Shown: positions 37,073-50,216, counted from the stretch's first letter. The stretch is DNA of 64,000 nt from Bimuria novae-zelandiae CBS 107.79 (GCA_010015655.1 ML976658.1:1073087-1137086); one strand, 5' to 3'. Numbers and translations are program-made. Notes: generated from the letters alone by a model not told the origin.

Positions 37073-37549
37073 TGTTATGAGGCTCTCACCCCTTGTTCCG
37101 ATCCGGGTTAGGGCGGTAAGGTATCGTGGTGCTTCACAGATTATTTAGTAGTATAAGTTGATGCGACACTTAGCGCGAGGCTAGACAATCTAATCTTATA
37201 ATAAAGTAAGATAACTATTAGTCTGTATAGGAGAACGTACTCGCACAGAAGATATGTGAGTTGACTACAAGGAGGGAAACAACATAGGAGAATCGTCACA
37301 CTATATACCAGTCTGTTTCCTCCCTTGTCCCTGGGTGCTCTGTCGTTCCCCACAGAGCGCAGTCGCTCTGTGGGCCCTTACAGAGCGTTGGTGTGTCGGC
37401 GCTCTGTCCGCCAAGACAGAGCGTCGTCACGTGATACATTGGTCCGGCGTGTTGCCCTACGGCCCTCGTGCCGTGCGACCTGCGTCCCTTCCTGGACACC
37501 TCGTCCACCATAGAGATTCATTCCTGCGCTATCCTTCGGGATCGTAACA
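37073..37549. repeat. solo LTR (477 bp) in G2
   Basis: Starts TGTTATGAGG, ends GGGATCGTAACA, flanked by exact CTAGT duplications (37068-37072, 37550-37554). The right half is GC-rich and little affected by RIP. It contains a cluster of ACAGAGCG/CGCTCTGT palindromes at about 37335-37425. Short open frames in it (62-71 codons) overlap on both strands and are not considered genes. Confidence 0.82.
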
Positions 37550-38479
37550 CTAGTAGTCTACTTCCTGCGCACCTATCTAATTTAAGCTATTTATACTACG
37601 TAAATTACTACTTACCTAAGAAAAAGAACGATAGCTAAGCTACTTAAAAATTAGTACTACTAGCTACGTTTAGTAAAGGATATAGACACCTATATTATTA
37701 CTTATAAAGCTTCCTAATAAAGCTACGTATCTTATAATTACACCCTAGGACTACTAAAATTATTACTAATTCTGAAGTAAGTATAGTCGGACGTCTTAAT
37801 AGACTTCAAGTTATTTTTCCTAATAAGAAACAATATAATTACGCCCTTATTATAGTTAACTACCTAAGTAAACGCTGCTTCTTACTACCTTACTATATAA
37901 TAACTATAGCTAAGTAAGTAGTAAATATATACTATTACTATATCTGACGCGTATACGGCCTACCTAAGTCTATTATGTTTAATAGAGGCCCTTAGTTCGT
38001 CTTAGACTTTATAAACGAGCTATATTAACTTATAGATATTAAGTAAAAGCTTTTAACAGTCTATTACTTTTAAATAGATAGTAATATAAAATTTTTAAAC
38101 TAGTATCTTAAATAGCGCCTACGCCCATTTATTAACTATTATTAAAATAATTAGTCTAACCTACTGCCCTGCATAGACTAGGCCTAGGCTATACTACCTT
38201 ATAAGACTACGGGCCTATCGTTGTATAATATCGAGTTCGGATACTAACCTACCTACTACTAGGACTAGGAGGAGCGTACATGGACCTCACCTACTATGTA
38301 TAAATAAATATTTTAAGAAAAAGTGTAGAGCTACGCAAGAATTTTGTGTAACGCTATAACACTAGCTATAAAGGTAGCCTAAAAAAGTATTACCTAGGCT
38401 TAGTAACTACAAGCACGATAAGCAAAAAAAGCAATATAAACATAATTTTATAATAAGTAATTAAGTTTATATTATACTT

Positions 38480-38695
38480 TATTAGTATCGAACCTGCGCA
38501 ACGTTCCTACGGCTTTCACAGCCATGCAGCTTGCCTGTGGTTTGTTGCGATAGTCCTGATCGGGCTAGCAGGGAACAAACCACGCTCGATAAATACTTCT
38601 CGCAACAGCCCACCACAAACAATCAAAAATCACTACTATCCACACCACATCGTTGCAACGAAGTCTTGATTTAACAGCCTATTGCCGTATCAACA
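38480..38695 (+). repeat. 5' LTR of copia D
   Basis: Starts TATTAGTATCG (RIP-altered TGTTGGTATCG), ends GTATCAACA. Directly followed by CTGATAAGTGGTTGC, the leader motif shared with A, C and E. Confidence 0.93.
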
Positions 38696-40554
38696 CTGAT
38701 AAGTGGTTGCTACACCACAGATCGGCAAGATATACTGTGTACAGGGAATCTCAGCGCACGTTTCAGGCTGAGTATTCTGGTGATAGAAGCGGTTAGCGCA
38801 TGCCTCCTCCCCTACCAAGGCCCAGGATACAGCATCGCTAGTGCGAAGTACAGGTACGACAAGCTCACCGCTATCCTGTATAAGGATCAGCGGCGCCTCG
38901 TATTTAAAGGATCTCTCCGCCTAGATTGTCCCTACCAAGGCTTAGTTTAGAAGGAGATTTGCGTCAACTACGCTAACTCTTGTTAATTACACTAATTATA
39001 AGCCTACATCTAAAACGCTATTATAAAGTACACTTAAACAAAGGACCACTTGTAGTACCTAAATAAGATAATCTATAAGGACTAGTACGCTAACTAAGAT
39101 TTTAATATTACTAACGCCATTATTAATGCAGACAAACTTAATACTACAATTATTAACTAGATAATACAGGTAGAAGAGGATAACATATTTAACCTATTTT
39201 TACTACTTAAGTTTAAGGAGTATTTTAAGAACTTTACCCGCAATCTCTTTAATAGCATTAATAAGCGTATCTAAAAAGCACTTAAAGAGCTCCTCCGCTA
39301 GTAAGGCATCTACATTAAGTAAGGTTATAATAATAATCTCCCTAACTAATTCGCAGAACTCCTTATATTAACCGCTATCTTAAAATGGCCCGCTAAGTAT
39401 CTTAAGCTTATAAGGCTCTGCGAAGGCTTTAAGTGCCACTAGATCGCAGATAATAAAGAATAATAGCGATAGTAGCGAGCTCCGCTAGGTAGAGGATTAT
39501 TATTATTATTATAACCTAGGTTTACGCCTGTGTAGAATAACTCTTATTTACTTACTAATCTTGCTAAGTTATACACGCCGGAGCAGAAGTATTTAAGTAA
39601 TAAATATAACATCCTTAAGACAAAGATTAAGGTATTTAACGACCTCTGCACTAAGATTAAGATTAATAAGGATAATTAGTATAAAATAGCACTTTTTATT
39701 ATACTTACTAGCCAAGCGCTTTAGTATTACTATAATTATATTGCTCCCTAGGCGCTTACGCTTACTTATAACGTAATGCTTAACAAGCTACGCACGTACT
39801 TTAACACCACATAAGCTTATTAGATATACCTCTAGGAGTGGCACGGCACTACGCTTAAGAGCGTTATAACCGCTAACCCTAATAAAGGCCTTATAGAGTG
39901 TCTTAAAATAGTTATTAGTAAGATAAACATGCTCTATTAGGCACTATTACAGGACTAGGGTAAGAGCTATAATTAGTATTTACTTGCGTAATAGCTCCTT
40001 AGCGCATGTCGTAGTATTAAAGTAACTACTATAGCTTGCTTAAAGCTAGTAACTATATTTAAAGGTGTTACTGTAGATCTCCGCAACGTAGTTAGCATGT
40101 AGTTAAGCTATTATCCTAATAGCTAGTTTCTATCGCGAGATGTAGATAAGTAGTATTACACTAATTGCTACTATATCCGCAATAATTAACAAGCTACACA
40201 ATTATTAGATAATAATTACTATAGCTACTACTATTAAGGTTAAGGCGGATTGCGCGGCAATTAATTTAATAATAATAATTATTAGTTGAACTACTTAAGT
40301 AATTACTATAATAAGACATACTTTATCTGCAAGTAGCCTAAGTGCTAATTAACTTAATACTTAAAGAAGGAGCGTATAGAACATCGCTAACGCTATAACT
40401 AATACGCTTAAAATAATCCTAATACCCTAAGCTATAAAGTGTTTCTCGCTAGCTATAAAGGCATAGAGCTTAAAGATAGTAACAGTGGTAAAAATAATGC
40501 TAGTAATAATAATATTAAAGCGTATTTTGCTAACTAAGTCTACTTAACTATATC

Positions 40555-40804
40555 TGTCTGCACTGCCTCGCCTTCCGCGCTAAGGGAACTGTGTAACCCA
40601 ATCATACCCTTGTACCCCCTCACTTCCAGTTAACCTGATACTGTACCGAAACCCCTTCGCCTCCACACCACCTGGTACTCGCTCACATCTACGAGAACTG
40701 GAAGGAAGGTATATAGAACTATTACAGAACACACAGACAATACAGACACTAGATACTAAAGACAGAGAGTTACTTGTTTATTCCTTGCTACCTGTGAACC
40801 GACA
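40555..40804 (+). repeat. 5' LTR of copia E
   Basis: 250 bp, starting TGTCTGCACTGCC and ending ACCGACA. Followed immediately by CTGATTAGTGGTTAC, the shared candidate primer site. Confidence 0.94.
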
Positions 40805-41131
40805 CTGATTAGTGGTTACCCTTATAGTTGATGCTATGAGAGATAACCACAGATAGTAAAGAGAACTAGAAGAGACACGACAAGGGGTATAGCGATACCC
40901 TAAACTATGTGCTAACGAGACCCTAAGCGTTTACCTAGGTCTTTGCGTTTATTACGCCTTCGCCAGAAGCTCGCGCGTTATAGCCTACTACTAAGTAATA
41001 AGGACTCTAAGCGTTTACCTAAGTCCCTGTCTATCACGCTCTATAGTACCCGCCACTAATAGTACTATTAATTAACCTGCGTCTTACTCTCTTAAAGAGA
41101 CGCCTTACGACCCCTAAATCGCTTTTTTACG

Positions 41132-44100
41132 ATGCCTCTTACTAACTATCTTACGAAGGAAGAACAGGCGCTTATTAATAAGAATAGTTAGGGCTAGCCC
41201 CTTAATATTAATGAGAATATAGACATTATAAAAATTGACATAAAGAGTGTAAACACATACATCCTCTTCTACTACCGGATCTCCTAAAATAAAGAATAGG
41301 AGGACTATGAGCTATAGGAGCAGATAACTGTTATCTTTAAAGGATAGTTAAAAGAACTCTTTAATAAAGGCAACAAATCTCTTGTTACTAAATTACGAGA
41401 CTACCTACGCAAGTAAGGCGTCTTTATAGCTAAGGATAGTAAGTTAATTGCCTACAACATCGCAGAAGCGCTGCAAGGCGACTATTATAAATAGACTAAT
41501 AAAGAGGTTGCTCACTAACTTAAAATAAACAAGAGGTTTAACTCGCGCTTTAATCCAAATCTTGCGACATTGCCTCTATATAATACGCCTTTATTATAGC
41601 AATCTTCTTAATAACTCTCTGCGCACCTTGCTTCTCCTTAATTAGCTCTAATAGCACGCACTATCTACCAACCCATACCTCCACTAAAATGGCAGCCCAC
41701 TACATACCTGCCCCCTTATTAGCAGCACAACGCGCCTTTATCCTCTACGTAGCAGCTAAACCAGTATAATACGTATAACCCCCATCTGTAGCACGAAAGC
41801 CCTATAGACGCCACACGTCTTGACAACGCACATTGACTTATTACAGACCTCTGTAAGCTATACGATAATAAGAAGCGCTTTAGAGGTAAGCTATATAACG
41901 TGTTTAACACTAAATTTAGAATCTTCTAAGACAATTGCAGCAAGATAGGGCTACCTAAGTAATACTAGGATCGAGCTTTTTCTATTATGCTAAAAGATAG
42001 AGCGTCTAACTACTACTATAACCGCCTCGCGGGTTAGGGTTATAATCTTAAGATAATAATAGATATAACGAAGAGCCACTTCTATAATAAGAAGAATTGT
42101 TAATTATACCTTAGTAAGTAGAGAATAACCACGCTAGCACGTATAATTAGCGCCTACCCTAATAAATCTTGTCTTAATGCTCTCTAATTACTTATTAATA
42201 AGCTCTAGAAGCTTTAACGTAGGCTAGGCTATAACTACTAAGGTAATAACGTGCTATATAAATAACTACTTAACGCGTATAGTAGTATTAAGGACTATAA
42301 TTTTGCCTTCTTTACCCTAGCGCCTACTTTTAAAGGCCTTTACTCTACTCTACGCTTATTTATTAGCGCTGCCACCTGCTCGCGCGAGGCGCGCAATCTA
42401 AGCCTAACATAATACACTACTAATAAGGAGTATTAGAACTACTATAACCTCTAACACCCCTATAAGAACGACCCCAACGCAAACGGTCATAAGCAGTACT
42501 AGACTAATAGGACTTATAAAGGTAAAGGCTTGCGGAGAGGTCAAGGTAATAGATTATAAGGATTCTCGTCGCGCTTCTCGTCGCAAGACGTTAATAATTA
42601 TAGACCCTATTAAGGTAACTCTTAAGGGTCACCCTTCCAACAGCTACTACTACCTAAGTAACTACAATCTTAAAAGAAATGCTTTATTTGCAGTAAGCCT
42701 AGCTACTAGTTAATAAAGCACTCTAGGGATAAGCGTAAGTAATCTTATTATAAATTTCGCTAGATAGCGTTAGCCTACTTATATAACGCGTAACCTAACG
42801 TCACTAACTTTTACGCTTTCTTAACTAAGTACGAAGGTATTAAAATTAATAACAAAGCCTAGCAGATGCTTGCTATAGAAATAATAACTAAGGGAGATTA
42901 GTTTATTACTAAGTTCTCTAGTATAATTAACGGCAATTAGACAATTACCTACCTAAACGACTAAGCTATATACTACGCGACTACACAAATTAACGCGTTT
43001 AGGGCTATAGATAATACGCCCGCCACTATATTTACGTTTAAGAATTAATATAATAAGAAAGTCTTTTAGGGTATTATGCCTGACACGGGAGCCTTAGGCG
43101 TCTTAATAGCTGGAGAACTATAAGCGACTACTCTATAGGCAGCCACAAGCTTGTAAATGGATACCTTAATGGCTAGGCAGCACTAAATCCGCTTTGGTAG
43201 AGGCTAGGTAATTACATTCATAGGCACCCTACACGTCGACACAGTAATTAGTAAAGTCACGTTCCACGTGCTACCTACTAATACGCCATTCTTACTCTGT
43301 CTGGCCAACATAGATAGACTAGGCGTTAGATATGACAACCTGCGCAACGTACTGGTCCAGGGCAACTAGCTACACCTAGTTGTACGTAAATGGGGCCATC
43401 CATGGCTCCTTGTGAATTAACCTAAACGCACCGCAGCCGCCAGCTACCACCTTATAGAGACTAAGCTACGCTAGCTCCACCAACAATTTAGCCACCTATT
43501 AGCTTATTAGCTCTACAACTTGCTTATTCGCGCTAGCCATAATAACGTCTATAAGGAGCTTATTAACAAGCTCGTTAAGTACTGCTAATAGTGCTAACTA
43601 AATTAGAAAGCACCTAGACGCTTTAGATTTAAGCTTAAGGAACTAGACCTAGACTTTAATTACAAAGTAATTATTAACATTATGTACCTAAATAGAAAAC
43701 CTATTTTACATGTAGTTAATAACGCGACCACCTTTTAAGCTACTTACTTTCTTAAAGATGCATTAGTCGCAAGCACTTAGGACGCTCTACAGCATTATTA
43801 AATTAATACCTACTTTAGACCGCCTAAGTATCTTGTCTATAACGCCGGCAGGAACTTTATTTTTACTAAATTTAAGCAACTTGCCAAGTCACTGTTAATT
43901 AATATTAAAAAAGTACCTGTAGAAGCTTATAACAGCGTAGGCAAGGTAGAGTAGTACCATGCTCTATTATAACGTGCTTTTAAGACTATCTAAGCTAATT
44001 TACCTATAATAATAGACAGGCAGCTTATCTTATAAATAGCTATTAAAGCTATTAATAATACTACAGGTCCTAATAGCCTAGTGCCTACGCTCCTTGTCTT

Positions 44101-46450
44101 CGGCGCCTACCCACGAATAATAGAAGACTCTCCCCTATCGCTATTAATTACTTAACGCGCTGCTGTTATTAAAAAGGCTATAAGAGAGGTATAATAGGTA
44201 CACGAGACGCGCTAAATTAATAATGCGCTAGTAACGCGTAATAGACCTACGACGCTTAAAATAACTATATTACCTATTAACTCCGACGTGCGCGTCTGGC
44301 GCGAGAAGGATAGATGGATAGGGCCCTATAAGCTTATTGCTGTAATAAATAAGACCTGTATAATATAGCTATCGCATGGCCCTATAAATTTCCGCTTAAC
44401 GGTTGTTAAGCTGTACTACACGGATACCTCCTTAATAAATAACGAACTAGCCACGCCACTAGCGATTGACAATAAGGATAATAGCCACCTAATAGATATG
44501 CTAGATAACAGAGACAATAACTAGGATAAAGATAGCGAAACTAGTATAACTAACTAGTATTAAGAATAAGCTTCTAAACTCCCTTAACAAAAACGCGGCT
44601 AACCTAAAGGTAGTAAGAATAAGCCTAAAGCTACTATAGCCCGCGCGAACCCTCCTAGGATAGCTCGTGCGGCTCCTATAGCGTACACTATTTATATAGC
44701 GCCTAACGAAGCTTACATGATAGAAGTCTTTATAACGCACAAAGAGAACACCGACTGGCTACTTTCTATTTAGTTACGTAAAGAGCAAAGGATAACTACA
44801 CCTAGCTAACTATTTAAGCTATTAGATAATAAGGAAATTAATAGCCTTATTACTAACAGAGTCTTTTGCTTTAAGTAATACGATCCCTGCAAGCGCTAAG
44901 GACAGATTTTTAAGTCGTAACTAGTACGCGAAATTAAAGGTAAGACTACTGCTACCTTATACAAGAAATCACGCCTCGTAGTGCAAGGCTATCAAGACGA
45001 TAGTAAAGTAATAATCCTTACCTAATCGCTAACTATCTAGCGAGCTAGCTAACGAATTATACTAGCTATTACTCCTTCACTTATGCGTAATAGAGTTACA
45101 TCGATAAATAGAGAGATCTCGCTCTGGCTGCGAGATATTACCCAAGTATATGTATAGTTACGCATAAAGCTTAACCAAGTAGTTATTGCCTACTTACTTA
45201 AGGAAATTAAATACAAGTATCTACCTGGCACAGTTATGATAGTTAAGAAGCCCCTATACGGCCTAGCTGAAGCTGGTACCTATTAGTGGGCAACGTACAG
45301 CGCTTATTATAAGGAAAAGCTTTATATAGAGACCTTAATATATAACCCATGCCTGCTTGTAATTACTACCTAGGACGCCTTGAGCATAGTAGGCATGTAG
45401 ACTAACGACACACTTATCCTTACGGATGAATGTTTCTCTAACCTGGAGGAGAAGGAGTTAACGTTTACAGCTAAGCTAAAGGAGAAGCTAACACCCACTA
45501 CTCTATTAATTTTTAATAGCTATGTCCTATCGATTAATTACACTAGCAAGCTCTTACTACGATAAAAGGATTAAGGTAAGAAGATTTAGCTTATTAACGC
45601 AAGCTTAGCTAACTATTAATAATAGTACGTTAAGTAGAGGGCTCGCGGCGCCTACATCGCGAGCATTTACTAACTAGAGGCGACTTTTAACCTCTCTATT
45701 GCTATATAAACTCAGGAGCCTACCGTCGACGACGTTAACGCGTTAAATAAACGCCTATAGTGGTAACTAAACAATCTTAATCGTGGCCTTACCTATAAAG
45801 CACTTAACCTAGCTTAGGCTAAAGTTTTTATATTCGTTAACAGCTCCTTCGCAAACAACAAAGATTTAAGTAGCTAGATTAGCTATATAATTATAGTAGC
45901 TATGGAAGACGCTGCTAACACGGAGTTTACTATTTATAGTAATCTTATTTACTAGAGCTCCGCGAAGAGTAAACGCGTGACCTAGAGCGTCCTTGCGTTA
46001 GAGATCTACGTAATAGTAGGAGGCGTTGACCTCGCCTACTCTATTACCTTAACGCTTGCCATGGTTATAAAGCAGCTTAGTCTACTATCTCTCCCCCTAG
46101 TAGTTTGTACAGACTTATACTCACTGTATGAGTGTATTGTCAAGCTAGGAACGACTAAGGAAAAACGACTAATAATTAATATTATGGCCTTACGTCAATC
46201 CTATGAGAGAAGGGAGTTATTTAAGGTTTAATAGGTAAATAGCTAAGACAACCCTACTAACGCTATAACAAAAACATCGCTAAATAAAGCCCTAAAAACT
46301 CTTATTAATACAAACTCGCTGCGTATACGAGTTAACGGATGGGTAACACGCAAGGACCCTACAAACTAGCTCTAATAATAATCACGACAACTACTATAGT
46401 TATTACCTTTTGACTTTCGCAAACAGCCTCTCCAGCAAGTGTACACCTAA
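41132..46450 (+). pseudogene. copia E gag-pol polyprotein, RIP-inactivated
   Basis: Starts at ATG 41132 (M-P-L-T-N-Y-L-T-K-E-E-Q). The zinc knuckle near 42680-42715 begins K-K-C-F-I-C. The protease motif M-P-D-T-G-A is near 43077-43094. Pre-integrase L-H-Q-Q-F-S-H ... C-Q-Q-C lies at about 43470-43600. The integrase core follows, ending near V-G-K-V-E-Q-Y-H (about 43930-43965). The C-terminal W-R-E-K-D block is near 44300, the AT-hook-like linker at 44591-44629 (one Arg codon now TAA), and the RT box at 45398-45409 is stop-T-N-D. RNase H is near 45830-46020, with TAA (TGA in copy C) at 46448-46450. Protease and part of integrase (about 43080-43440) are strikingly free of RIP change. Confidence 0.87.
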
Positions 46451-46486
46451 TCCACACTTATTTTACTATAAAAGAAAAGCTACCAG

Positions 46487-46736
46487 TGTCTGCACTGCCT
46501 CGCCTTCCGCGCTAAGGGAACTATGTAACCCAATTATACCCTTGTACCCCCTTACTTCCAGTTAACCTAATACTATACCGAAACCCCTTTGCCTCCACAC
46601 CACCTGGTACTCGCTCACATCCACGAGAACTGGAAGGAAGGTATATAGAACTATTACAGAATACACAGACAATACAGACACTAGATACCAAAGACAGAGA
46701 GTTACTTGTTCATTCCTTGCTACCTGTGAACCGATA
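46487..46736 (+). repeat. 3' LTR of copia E
   Basis: 250 bp. The terminal ACCGACA has become ACCGATA, and several C->T changes are scattered through it. Confidence 0.93.
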
Positions 46737-49700
46737 ATATCTTATAGCAAGATTAATAGCGACGCTATTATTTTTAGCCTTAATAATGCTGCTGCACTTT
46801 ATGCAATTATAGGTAATAATTCTTATATTTTTAGTAAAGTAAATAAAGATACTTAACTCTTCTTATTTAATTCATGCTACGGCGCAGATATCTTTTAAGG
46901 TATTATACCTAACACTAGTGTAGCTAGTGTCTTAACTACTAGTAAGATATAAGTAAAGGCGCTATAGCTTGTCTAACTATCCATAGTTATTAATAAGTCT
47001 ACCACAGGACGTTGTTAAATCTAATTTAGAGATAATCTAGAGTGTTTCTCCCTTAGCGACGTTAATATTAGTACGCTATTTAGTATAATTACCTTTATAG
47101 TAATGCTAACTAACACACCATTTCTGCTCTGCTTAAATAATATAGATTATTATAGTATCTTCTTTAATAACGTCGACAACGTGCTCGTTTAAGGTAGTAA
47201 AGAATTCCTAATTATTTATAAATAGGGATATCTATGGCTCCTGCTTAATAAACAAGAGACTATTATCTACTACTTAACTAAGACTAAGCTACGCTAGCTT
47301 TACCGACGCTTTAGCTATCCTACTACTAGACGACTACACAAGATCCTTAGCAAAGCAGGCTATAAAGACGTTAATAAGGACATTATTAATCGCATTAATA
47401 AGTACTGTTACTAGTGTTAAATCTATAGCAAAGCACCTAGCCGTTTCCGCTTTACTATTTATAATAACATGGACTTTAACTTATGCGTTATTATTAATAT
47501 AATATATATTAATTAGAAACTAGTGCTCCACGTAGTTAATAAAGCTATAGCTTTTTAAGCTACTCGATTTATGCTAAATATCTAGGCAAACACTACTTAG
47601 GATCTCCTTCGCGCCATGTGGATCGACATGTACGTTAGTCCTCCCAACGTTATTAAGACAGATGCTAGCAAGAACTTTATTACTAATAAGTTTATTAATA
47701 ATACTACGTCACTTGCGATTAAGGTTAAGGAAGTCCTAGTAGAGGCATATTATTTAATTAGCAAGGTTAAGCGCTATTATGCTCCTATTTACTATGCTTA
47801 TAAGGTAATCTCTGCAAACGTTAGACGTATAACTACTCTCGAACATATCTTACAGATGGCTATTAAGGCTATTAATAACACCATAGGTCCTAACGGACTT
47901 GTCCTAACTCTTCTCGTCTTTGGAGCATATCCTCGCCTGTTAAAGAAATCACCACTATCGCTATTTATTACCGCCCGCGGCGCTACAGTGCGTAAAGCAA
48001 TAGCTAAAGTGCGCAAGATTAAGGTAAAGCGCTAAGTTAATAAGGCTCTTATAACTCGTAATAGTCCTAACGCAACTAATATCTTACTATTACTTATTTT
48101 AAGTAGCGTTAAGGTCTAGCGAGAGAACTATAAATAGTCTAGCCTGTATTAGATAATTACCCTCTACATTAATAAGTAATCCGTAGTTATTAAAATTAAT
48201 AATAAATAAGTTACCTTCCGCATTACCGTAGTGCGCCCGTATTATGTAAATAATATAACTATTATTATCCCTCTCGCAGAGGACAAAGACAATAGTGGCT
48301 CTAATAATAATTTTACTTTTATTATAGAGGAGGAGCCCGCGCCTAAGCGTAAGCGCGGTAGGCTAAAAGGCTTAAAAAATAAGCCTAAACCTAACAAAGT
48401 TATAACTACTACTATTAACCTTAATTAACGTGAGCGTAATAATCTTGTCCTAGCTAAAAAGCTATAAGTAGTTAGCAAGATTATAATACTAGGGCAACTA
48501 TTTAAAGTATCTATAAAGGTAAAGATTAACGCCTTTATTATATAAGGCGTCTTTCGCTTTAAGAAGTATAGTCCTTACTATTATAATAAGGTCCGCATCT
48601 TTAAGTCACGAATTATTAATAAAGTTAAGGGTAAGACTACTAACTACCTGTATAAGAAGTCCTGTCTTGTTATCTAAGGATACGCCGATAACGATAAGAA
48701 GCTTGTCCTAACACAGTCTCCCACCATCCAGCGTGCAAGCCAGCGTGTGATTATCGCTCTAGCACCATTACTGTTGAAGCTGGGCATGCACCTCTGGCTC
48801 CGTGACATCACTCAGGCCTATACGCAATCGGATGATCCACTCCAGCGTACCATCGTAGCTAACGTACCAGCCTAGCTTAAAGACAGTTATCTAACAAACA
48901 TAGTTATAGTTATTATTAAGCTACTATATAGCATTGCTGAAGCAGGTGCCTATTAGTAGTTAACGTATAATAAACACTATACTAAGACTCTCTACATAGT
49001 AATATTTACTTATAATCTATACCTGCTTATTAGCAAGACTAGTAGCGAGTGCTTTAGCATTATTAGTATACAAACTAACAACACGCTTAGTCTATTTAAT
49101 AAAGCTTTTATAGACCTTAAGGACTAAGAGCTACGTTTTAAGACTAAGCCTAAGTAGTTTCTCTTACTAGACGCGCAAATCAACTTTAACAGCTATATTA
49201 TTAAGCTTAATAATAATAATCGCACTATTACTTTACGCTAAAAGAAGTAAGGTAAGAAGCTAAAGATAGCTAATAATAAGTAATTATATATTTAATAGCG
49301 CGCTTAAGGTGCTTATATTATAATAATTTATTAACTTAAGGCAAGCTTTGACCTCGCCGCCATAGCCTAAGTAAGTAAGCCTATAAAAAAAGAAATTACT
49401 AGATTAAATAAGCGTATTATTTAGTAAAAGGAGAATATTACTCGCGCCCTTAACTTTATCCTACTAGATTTAAGTAACTTAAAACTATACGCCTTTGTCG
49501 ACGCATTATTTACTAATAATAAGGATATATTATTATAAATAGGCTTTGTAATCACGCTTGGTAATAAGACTAAAGATAGTAATTATAACTTTAAGTTTAC
49601 TAGTAATATTATTTATTAGTTATTTATTAAGTGTAAGCGCGTTACTCGCAGCATCCTTATATCTAAGATCTACGCGATAGCCTATAGAGTCGACATTATA

Positions 49701-50216
49701 ATTATAATTAGCAGTATAATTAATATAATTATATCGTAACTTAACTATCCTAATGCCCCTATCATCGTGTGCACTAACTTACGCTCCTTATATAATTACT
49801 TTATTAAGCTTAGCACTACTAAGGAAAAGCGCCTTATAATTAATATTATAGCTCTGCGTAAGGCCTATAAGCGCAGTAAGCTTATAGACATTTACTAGAT
49901 TAATAGACGTAATAATCTAGCAGACTTAATAACTAAGGCTAGCTCTAACTTAGCTATAGAGTATCTTATTAATTATAACTAGCTCGAGCTTCGCGTGCAA
50001 GGCTAGGTTAATCGTGCTAAAGTTAACACTATAAAGCACGATTACAACAGTAAGAAGCAGTGAGTCTGTAATAGCAGCAGGATGGGCACTAAGAGGGCGC
50101 GCACCGGCGCTAGCCTGGTTAGGAAACTAGTAACTGTTACAGATCATGTTTTTATTGCAGATTTGAGCGTTCTGGGCTGAACTGGCCACATATAGCATAA
50201 AAGAAAAGATAGCTAG

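Larger units (their letters stand above)
40555..46736 (+). mobile_element. Ty1/copia element E, full-length relative of C
   Basis: LTRs 40555-40804 and 46487-46736 (250 bp each); exact ATATC duplications (40550-40554, 46737-46741). Same family as copia C, but full length (6182 bp) and with clearly more CA->TA changes (for example TTCAAC in C is TTTAAC in E). It sits between the gag knuckle and protease of copia D and is the youngest layer of this nest. Confidence 0.95.
38812..50063 (+). pseudogene. copia D gag-pol, interrupted by copia E
   Basis: Gag spans about 38900-40550 and includes a zinc-knuckle-like F-I-C-K near 40320. Copia E then interrupts. After 46742 the protease reads I-I-P-N-T-S (P-D-T-G expected). 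A pre-integrase zone follows near 47280-47420. The integrase has a 139-codon open piece at 47616-48035 whose catalytic residues read T-D-A-S-K-N-F (Asp kept) and V-K-R-Y-Y (V-E-R-Y-H expected). The AT-hook-like linker is at 48351-48389 inside an open piece (48231-48428). The RT block R-D-I-T-Q-A-Y-T is well preserved near 48800, and the RT box at 49071-49082 is Q-T-N-N. RNase H near 49490-49690 ends the domain series; TGA at 50061-50063. Gag start approximate. Confidence 0.85.

Noticed and set aside
37296..37547. Three overlapping ORFs in a GC-rich stretch near 37.4 kb
   Set aside because: They fall in a solo LTR and are open on both strands because of palindromic GC-rich words.
47798..48016. 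72-codon minus-strand ORF opposite copia D integrase
   Set aside because: Shadow of the better supported plus-strand integrase frame.
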